Source: Haloarcula nitratireducens (GTDB lineage Archaea; Halobacteriota; Halobacteria; Halobacteriales; Haloarculaceae). From it: a DNA stretch of 37,173 bases. Position numbers and translations under genes: made by a program. The notes below the pieces were generated by a model. The model was not told the origin of the DNA, made no database searches, and saw only the letters and a program-made list of their open reading frames with translations. Shown here in pieces: positions 32,395-37,173 of the stretch (within the stretch, counting starts at the first letter, position 1; each line of letters begins with the position of its first letter). The DNA lies in contig NZ_RKLT01000027.1 in NCBI RefSeq assembly GCF_019599505.1, forward strand, positions 1 through 37,173. Direction: 5' to 3'.

Positions 32395-33035
32395 AGAAGC
32401 CACCCGTGATTTCTCTCATCGGACCCGATGGCGCAGGAAAGTCCACCCAGACGCGGAAACTCGTCGACGCGTTCGAGTCGAACGATATCGACTGCGAATA
32501 TCGATGGTTCGGCGCCAAACATCTCGTCTCGCTTCCCTTGCTTGCCTACGCCCGCCTTACCGGTCTGAGCGAAGTGAAACAACTGGAGAGCGGGCGAAAG
32601 ATTGGCTACCACTATTTTTGGCAGTCGAAAGTGGTCTCCACCCTATATCCGGTTTTGCTGCTCGTAGATACGTACCTGTTTTATATCGCCCAGGTATACG
32701 TTCCCACGGTGATTTTCGGCCGCACGCTCGTCTGTGACCGGTTCGTCTACGATATCGTCGTCAGTGTGATGCTGTCGATAGACGACGACGAGTTTTATCG
32801 GACGTTCGTCGGTGACCTATTCCTTCGCCTCATTCCGGATCGGTCGTGTACGATACTGTTGACGACGGATGCCGAGTACCTGCGTCCACGTCGTGACGAC
32901 GTTCGGAGCGACGAAACCCTGCCTCGGATGGTCGAACTGTACGACGAACTCGCGGACTACAACGGAATACAACGGATAGATGCGACGAAACCCTCGGAAC
33001 AGATTCATGAGGAGATCGTCGACCGGCTCACGTAG
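32391..33035 (+). CDS. Thymidylate-kinase-like P-loop kinase
   Basis: The 214-residue protein overlaps the GT4 gene by 4 nt. The Walker A motif is SLIGPDGAGKSTQTRKLVDA (~8), with a DR[HY]-type motif in LVCDRFVYDIV. RPRRDDVRSDE near residue 163 could serve as the lid. In the middle a hydrophobic stretch (STLYPVLLLVDTYLFYIAQV) is unusual for a soluble dTMP kinase. Such kinases are recurrent at the end of archaeal and bacterial polysaccharide operons and probably phosphorylate a sugar, nucleotide or lipid. Here it may be the missing kinase of the P-N pathway, but the C. jejuni equivalent (Cj1415) is APS-kinase-like, so this is only a guess. Confidence 0.8.
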   Translation: MKKPPVISLIGPDGAGKSTQTRKLVDAFESNDIDCEYRWFGAKHLVSLPLLAYARLTGLSEVKQLESGRKIGYHYFWQSKVVSTLYPVLLLVDTYLFYIAQVYVPTVIFGRTLVCDRFVYDIVVSVMLSIDDDEFYRTFVGDLFLRLIPDRSCTILLTTDAEYLRPRRDDVRSDETLPRMVELYDELADYNGIQRIDATKPSEQIHEEIVDRLT

Positions 33036-33213
33036 TGGCGACCGGCTACCGGGGTCCTATCAGCAGTTAGTGTAGACAGCAGCCATAGCACCCACCAGAC
33101 ACCGGACGGCTATCATCGACGCACGAGGCCACAGGACGGGTTCAGAATGGATTTCAGGCTCGGGACATCAATCTCGCACTCAGACCAGTAATCAGGAAGT
33201 GGGCGACGCTAGC

Positions 33214-33220
33214 TATATTA
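33214..33220 (+). promoter_or_regulatory. TATA box of the beta-helix-like gene
   Basis: TATATTA is centred about 27 nt before position 33244. This predicts a transcript starting just after the alternative GTG (33242) and supports the ATG at 33257. Confidence 0.45.
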
Positions 33221-33256
33221 GTTTGTGTAGACATAATTCCAGTGGAGACTTACACG

Positions 33257-34483
33257 ATGGATGATACGCCGAAGTTTGGACTGGAACGGCCCGGAAGGGG
33301 CACGGCCGAATGGCACGAGCCGCTGAATAGCAATTTTGGCCGACTCGACGACGCGCTGATGGTGACCGTCGACTCGGAATCGGACCTGAGCGACACTGAC
33401 GCGGCCGCCGGCCAACCTGCGTATGCTATCGACACCCAGACGTTCTTCCTCGGGCAATCCGATGGCACCTGGGAAGCCCAAGGAAAGATCAGTTCGGAGC
33501 AGAGTGGTGGCAGCATTCAGAGCGACGTCACGCCGGACGGGGCAATCGTTGCCCCTCCTGGGCAAGTCCAAAGCGCTATCGACAGAGTGGCAAACAACGG
33601 GGGTGGACTGGTCAAATTGACGGCCTCAGGCAACTACCGTCTCCCTTCGAGTCCCTGGCGTGTGAAATCGAACGTCACCCTGGACTTCAACGGAGCAGTC
33701 ATGCGTGCACAGGGCGAGCGAAACGACGCCAACATCGTCTATCTCGCTCCGCGCGCACAGGTTCTCTATCCGAAGATCGACCTCTGGAACAGCGGTGACG
33801 GGTTCGACGCCTCAAACCCGTATCGAGGCCGTGTGTTCTCCATCGACCCAAGCAATTGGGGACTCGGGTACTTCGCTGACGGAACGACCATTCAAGGCGG
33901 GTACACACTGGCCGTTGGTGCCGAGGGCACGTGGCTGTACGTCGGAATCAACAAAGCCGAGAACCGGGGGAATCACGTGTCGTTCGTCACGATAAATAGC
34001 AACTTCGGATACCCTTCGTATCCGAACAGAAAGATTGCAGACGGCGAAAAGTCGTTCGAGACTGGAATCTACTTCGACTCCAGTGGTCGGTCTGGCGGCG
34101 GCGGGTTCATCAACGCCAACTTCTTCTACGGAAACTATCAGGATGCCTCCGTTTCGATCCGAATGGAGGGGCCGAATCCGATAAACAAGAACGTCTTCAA
34201 TGTCAACGTCCAGACTACGGACGGCGGGAAGACAATCTGGCGGATCGAACCCCAGACGGCCGCGCGGGAGAACCTCATGAGAGGGACCATCTGGGATATC
34301 GGCCGGTTAGAGGGCAATGCCTGGCAGATACTCAGTAGCTTCCAATCGTCGGACAAACCCCACCACGTCTGCCGTGACAACCATATGAACGTCCTCGGAG
34401 CGACGCCGGAGGCCGTACAGAACGAGTCTGGTCGTGCCCACTGGATGACCGACGCTGCGACGAATCAAACGACGCAATTGTAA
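33257..34483 (+). CDS. Right-handed beta-helix-like (pectate-lyase-like) protein
   Basis: The protein has 408 residues from the ATG at 33257; a GTG at 33242 would add five. The N-terminus, FGLERPGRGTAEWHEPLNSN followed by FGRLDDAL, resembles the W-x-LN-x-NF-x-LD motif found at the start of phage tail-fibre-like and surface proteins. From residue ~100, TPDGAIVAPPGQVQSAIDRV and GNYRLPSSPWRVKSNVTLDF are typical of pectin-lyase-fold proteins. Many short Asn/Gly-rich beta-repeats follow. It has no signal peptide or anchor, which is odd for a presumed surface or polysaccharide-acting protein. It could be a glycan lyase or epimerase or a structural fibre. It stands alone after the glycosyltransferase operon. 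Confidence 0.7.
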   Translation: MDDTPKFGLERPGRGTAEWHEPLNSNFGRLDDALMVTVDSESDLSDTDAAAGQPAYAIDTQTFFLGQSDGTWEAQGKISSEQSGGSIQSDVTPDGAIVAPPGQVQSAIDRVANNGGGLVKLTASGNYRLPSSPWRVKSNVTLDFNGAVMRAQGERNDANIVYLAPRAQVLYPKIDLWNSGDGFDASNPYRGRVFSIDPSNWGLGYFADGTTIQGGYTLAVGAEGTWLYVGINKAENRGNHVSFVTINSNFGYPSYPNRKIADGEKSFETGIYFDSSGRSGGGGFINANFFYGNYQDASVSIRMEGPNPINKNVFNVNVQTTDGGKTIWRIEPQTAARENLMRGTIWDIGRLEGNAWQILSSFQSSDKPHHVCRDNHMNVLGATPEAVQNESGRAHWMTDAATNQTTQL

Positions 34484-34687
34484 GCCCGGGCCTCGCCGTC
34501 AACAGTCGTTGCTGTTGCTTCTGTTCGGTGATGGATCCGAGAACCACCGTCTGTTCCGCTGACGACACCGATAGCGTGGTCTGTGTCGCTCAGCAGAGTC
34601 TCACTCAGCATGGGTCGAAGGAGCCTCCATCCTCAAAGAACCGATGGGAGTAGGGTGGAGAGGAATTTGACCAGCGGCAAAGAGGCC

Positions 34688-34701
34688 GGTAGTGTTTAGT
34701 T
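34688..34701. repeat. Diverged IS6-type terminal inverted repeat
   Basis: GGTAGTGTTTAGTT matches GGCACTGTCTAGTT (2220-2233) at 11 of 14 positions. It overlaps the stop codon of the transposase relic, which is where haloarchaeal IS6-type elements end. Confidence 0.4.
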
Positions 34702-34791
34702 TGGAGCATTGTGCCAGCGAGCGAAACTCTGCAACCAATTTTCGGCTGTTTCCGGTTCGGCGTGGCTGAAGCAGTTCGAAAACGACGAGGT
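34696..34791 (-). pseudogene. IS6-family transposase, C-terminal relic
   Basis: Read on the minus strand, 31 codons plus a stop give TSSFSNCFSHAEPETAENWL followed by QSFARWHNAPN. Haloarchaeal IS6-type transposases end with a very similar TSSFSN-FSH-EP-TAE-WLQ-FA-WWN block. The D-D-E catalytic core and N-terminus are absent; a little further homology (FRPV for FREV/FREI) may extend to ~34815. The element is dead. Confidence 0.65.
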
Positions 34792-35043
34792 CAACTGGCC
34801 TGAAAGTCTGGAACCATAACGCTAGACGGGGGCTTTACCCGAGAAGCATGGCCGTCGCCACGTGGCCAGTTCACCGATAAGCTCCTCCCTCAACAAAGCG
34901 AGCCCAGCGTTGGTGCGAGCGACTAGGGAGGAGTAGTTGACGTATGTCCTGGGCGCACAGTCCTCGAATCCACAACGATGTGATTCAATGGGTTCGACTG
35001 CGGAGCAACCATTGTTAACGAATCTGTCGCCGTGACACTCGAG

Positions 35044-35283
35044 TTAGGAGTGGCCATACGGAGTATCACCGTATCCTCGGGTACCGTATCCCACAGAAGT
35101 TGTACGAGGAATAGCATCCTCTGTAGTTGTAGAACCGACAAAGACCGCCATAGTCAGTGCTCCGAACCTCAGGCAGGCGCGTCGTGACATTTCCGTGGTT
35201 GTCTCTGGGTCATTCCGAAGTCGGGGTGGTCGCTGTGCAGTACCGCTGACGGAATCCGTTCGAGAGTTACTCTTTTGGGTCAT
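35044..35283 (-). CDS. Small Tat-signal-like Gly/Tyr-rich protein
   Basis: From the ATG at 35283 the protein has 79 residues. A twin-arginine-like segment, MSRRACLRFGALTMAVFVGS, sits in the middle (residues ~32-51) after a polar N-terminal tail. The mature part would be only about 25 residues, ending VGYGTRGYGDTPYGHS. Haloarchaeal genomes hold many tiny Tat-exported proteins with such G-Y-G tails, often beside surface-structure genes. The upstream frame to 35484 is not coding-like. Function unknown; a remnant of a larger protein is possible. Confidence 0.5.
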   Translation of the reverse strand: MTQKSNSRTDSVSGTAQRPPRLRNDPETTTEMSRRACLRFGALTMAVFVGSTTTEDAIPRTTSVGYGTRGYGDTPYGHS

Positions 35284-35967
35284 ACTGTGGGTCAATTGGT
35301 GAGAGCGTTTGTCGACTGTCTTCGGAGCGGCAAGCACTGTCTTAGTGACACTCACAGATACTCCCTGTATCGTAATAAGTCTCAGTATGAGTAACTTGGA
35401 GGACAATTGGTGCGAGAACGACCAAGTAGCCATATTGTATTGGGTGCTGCCTCGTACCCGGTCAAAGCTGCTTAGCGGTCGCATTTATGACTATACACGA
35501 CAACTGACTGAGAACGTCCAGCGGATAGCAGAATGGTTCGAGAAGCTCAGTTCTGCCTGAAACTGATCTCTCACGTGGCCGCGTTTGCAATAGGTTAATA
35601 TAGTGAAACTATTCCGCCACGAAATTGTGAACGAGAGACACGGTCGTTTGGAATTGGCTGGAATATTTTGGCAACTCCTTTTCGGAGGCAGATTGAGTTC
35701 GGATGTGAGTCGGCGTAAGAACTGACGCGGGAGAGTCTCAATTCAATCACCCATTGTAGAAATCCTGAAAGCCCGTGTTAATCAGCGACATGATAGAGAC
35801 GCGAAATCCGGAACGAAGCGTCCGAATGAGCACCGTGACATCAAAGACGTGGCCGCAGTGGTAACCCGTGCTGTAACCTCGAACCGAAATTTCAATTGAA
35901 TACTACTAACTACTAGAACAGACTAACTAATACTCCGGGAAAAGCAGTGCGTGCTGGAAGATGCAAA
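35284..35967. other. Intergenic stretch without a confident gene
   Basis: A 57-codon frame at 35387-35560 (starting MSNLEDNWCENDQVAILYWV) might be a small gene or relic, but nothing supports it beyond being open. Near 35901-35931 direct repeats of ACTAAC/ACTACTA occur just upstream of the regulator gene and could be an operator-like element. No terminator or RNA gene was recognised. Confidence 0.35.
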
Positions 35968-36642
35968 ATGAGTCAGTCGAAAGACACCCGTTCGTTGCCT
36001 AAGTCGATGCGTCATAAGCGCATCTTGGACGTGGCAGAGGACAATCCAGATGCATCAATCGAGAGTATCGCGAAGAAAGTGCCAAGTGTAACCCCCAAAC
36101 TCATAGAGCAAGTGTTAGAGAAGTACGGTGACCCAGCCAGTTCAGAGACAGGGTCCCCCTCTTCGGATGTGTCGAAACCGACAGCAGCTGACGACTACCC
36201 GACCGAGTCAGATCTGTCCGAGAGCCAACGGAAAGTGTTACACGCAATCTATCAGAACCCAGAGGCGTCACAACGGGAGCTCGCGGAGGATATCGGTGTC
36301 TCGGCAGCGACAGTGAGTAATCGTGCAAATTCGATTCGGGGGTTCGATTGGAGTGACCGCAAAGCGTTTGTAGAAGCTGTGCTCGACATCGAGACCGCTA
36401 GTCCAGAACAAAACGCAAAGAGCATGTTTGATAGGAATTCGGAGAACAGTCTCGTATTTCACGAACTCGAAGAACGAGTCTCGGCTCTCGAAGAACAGAG
36501 AGAGAACCGCAACGGACAGCAAGAGCAGGAAACGACGTTTAGTGATACAGAACTCGTACACAAGATGGTGCACGCGTGCATCCAGTACGAAGAGATATCC
36601 GACGATGAAGAACGTCGAATTCTAGCGCTCTTTATAGAGTGA
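35968..36642 (+). CDS. Helix-turn-helix transcriptional regulator with coiled-coil
   Basis: From the ATG at 35968 the protein has 224 residues; a GTG seven codons upstream is the alternative. Two DNA-binding-like segments are visible. One is at residues ~10-45 (KRILDVAEDNPDASIESIAK). The second, at ~80-120, is a clear winged-helix core: LSESQRKVLHAIYQNPEASQ and RELAEDIGVSAATVSNRANS. A coiled-coil (FHELEERVSALEEQRENRNG) lies at ~165-185 and an acidic helix ends the protein. It resembles MarR/Lrp-like archaeal regulators. Its targets are unknown, though it may regulate the neighbouring island. It is followed by a TnpB element. Confidence 0.75.
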   Translation: MSQSKDTRSLPKSMRHKRILDVAEDNPDASIESIAKKVPSVTPKLIEQVLEKYGDPASSETGSPSSDVSKPTAADDYPTESDLSESQRKVLHAIYQNPEASQRELAEDIGVSAATVSNRANSIRGFDWSDRKAFVEAVLDIETASPEQNAKSMFDRNSENSLVFHELEERVSALEEQRENRNGQQEQETTFSDTELVHKMVHACIQYEEISDDEERRILALFIE

Positions 36643-36713
36643 CGATGCTAGTCTGATCAAATCTCAGCGGACTGTACGAGACGTTCGATACGATCTTGAA
36701 TCAGCGAGAGAAT

Positions 36714-36731
36714 CCCGCCGTTCACGGCGGG
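36714..36731. repeat. Hairpin at the left end of the right-hand TnpB element
   Basis: CCCGCCG-TTCA-CGGCGGG is a perfect 7-bp stem with a 4-nt loop, about 140 bp upstream of the tnpB-like start at 36868. It is comparable to the hairpin at 255-274 near the left edge. Confidence 0.5.
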
Positions 36732-36867
36732 CGTGAATTGCGTTCACTCCGATGAGAAACCGCTATGTTACTGCTGGCCTTGAGTCTCTAATGAGGCTGA
36801 CCGGGTTCTACTTTCACTGTAGCAGGCTGACGTTCAAGACAAGAGCGAACGTATGCGGAACTGGCTA

Positions 36868-37173
36868 ATGACGCGCACCAATACGTTCGCTGTGCGACCG
36901 CTCTCTGGTGATGGAGAGCAGGTGCTACGGGACTGTTGGACGCTTCCGCCGCTCTCTGGAACGAGATCAATTACCAGTGCCTCATGCACTACAACGACGA
37001 AGACGGCTTCGGGGGCGACGTGTGGGACGCCGATACAGGCCGACTTGAAGGGAAATACAAAGGCGTTCTCGGCGCGTCCACCGCCCAAACTGTACGGCGA
37101 GCAAACAGCGAAGCGTGGCGCGGGTTCTTCGAGAATAAGAAAGCGTATCACGACGAGTCAAACACGTCGGTCA
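36868..37173 (+). pseudogene. tnpB: TnpB-family endonuclease, N-terminal part, frameshifted (runs off the window)
   Basis: From the ATG at 36868 the frame reads [20 protein letters not shown]. The homology then continues in another frame from about 36931: [16 protein letters not shown], then [20 protein letters not shown] and [10 protein letters not shown], up to the window edge. The ALWNE-N-Y and YKGVLGS-T-Q...AWR-FF blocks are typical of a haloarchaeal TnpB subtype. One missing base near gggactgttgg (expected GAC-CTG-TTG) explains the break. The gene is therefore probably inactive, but the remainder lies outside the window. Confidence 0.65.

Larger units (their letters stand above)
34484..35043. 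other. Gene-poor stretch with an IS6-type relic
   Basis: Apart from the transposase relic at 34696-34791 and its terminal repeat, I see no coding frame worth calling. The mixture of short frames suggests decayed mobile DNA. Confidence 0.4.

Noticed and set aside
32391..33035. CDP-amidate kinase (Cj1415 equivalent)
   Set aside because: The protein is thymidylate-kinase-like, not APS-kinase-like, so the equivalence is only listed as a speculative candidate.
35387..35560. 57-codon plus-strand gene (MSNLEDNWCENDQVAILYWV...)
   Set aside because: Open but without motif, ribosome-binding site or operon context; mentioned only in the gap description.
35901..35931. CRISPR-like or origin iteron array
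   Set aside because: Only two or three imperfect short ACTAAC/ACTACTA copies, with no regular spacers; at most an operator-like element. No CRISPR array is present in the window.

Overview
The window is haloarchaeal. Its proteins are acidic, promoters sit at leaderless spacing (TATA-like boxes about 19-30 nt before start codons), and it carries haloarchaeal-type TnpB (IS1341-like) elements, a PGF-CTERM surface protein and a remnant of the archaeal tRNA methyltransferase trmY. Most of it is an accessory island for synthesising, modifying and exporting a surface glycan or glycopolymer. The edges and gaps are littered with dead mobile elements and gene relics.

Layout. 1-476: start of a tnpB leaving the window, and its end hairpin. 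477-2177: PGF-CTERM surface glycoprotein. 2220-3160: broken genes, including a truncated, frameshifted trmY. 3609-4706: DUF1616-type membrane protein whose 3' end is abutted by a decayed TnpB element (about 4690-6120). 6166-9494 (minus): polytopic GT-C-like membrane protein and a CDP-glycerol glycerophosphotransferase-like protein. 9997-12856 (plus): ribbon-helix-helix-like small protein and two alkaline-phosphatase-superfamily ('sulfatase') proteins. 13178-15695 (minus): epimerase and Wzx/MOP flippase. 16494-21012 (plus): three-gene module discussed below. 21082-22066 (minus): YdjM-like and OB-fold membrane proteins. 22417-25088 (plus): RmlC-like, RmlA-like, zinc-ribbon and SDR genes for a nucleotide sugar. 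25109-27074 (minus): NodU-type carbamoyltransferase and a possible small partner. 27378-28049: membrane protein with a minimal nucleotidyltransferase motif. 28151-33035: glycosyltransferase operon with 4-nt ATGA/GTGA overlaps (GT2, Alg14-like, Alg13-like, two GT4, dTMP-kinase-like). 33257-34483: beta-helix-like protein. 34484-35967: mostly gene-poor, with an IS6-type transposase relic and a small Tat-like protein. 35968-36642: HTH regulator. 36868-end: start of another, frameshifted tnpB.

The most interesting system is 16494-21012. A phosphohistidine ATP-grasp kinase (annotation pipelines would say PEP synthase) is followed by a class I glutamine-amidotransferase-like hydrolase and a sugar-nucleotidyltransferase-like enzyme. 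This set matches the Campylobacter jejuni capsular phosphoramidate route (Cj1418 L-glutamine kinase, Cj1416 CTP:phosphoglutamine cytidylyltransferase, Cj1417 CDP-glutamine hydrolase), which makes cytidine diphosphoramidate. I infer that this archaeon makes a phosphoramidate donor and decorates its surface glycan with P-N groups. The kinase also carries an N-terminal, degenerate copy of the nucleotidyltransferase fold. No clear homologue of the CDP-amidate kinase or of the phosphoramidate transferases is visible.

All calls come from reading the sequence by eye; no database search was run.
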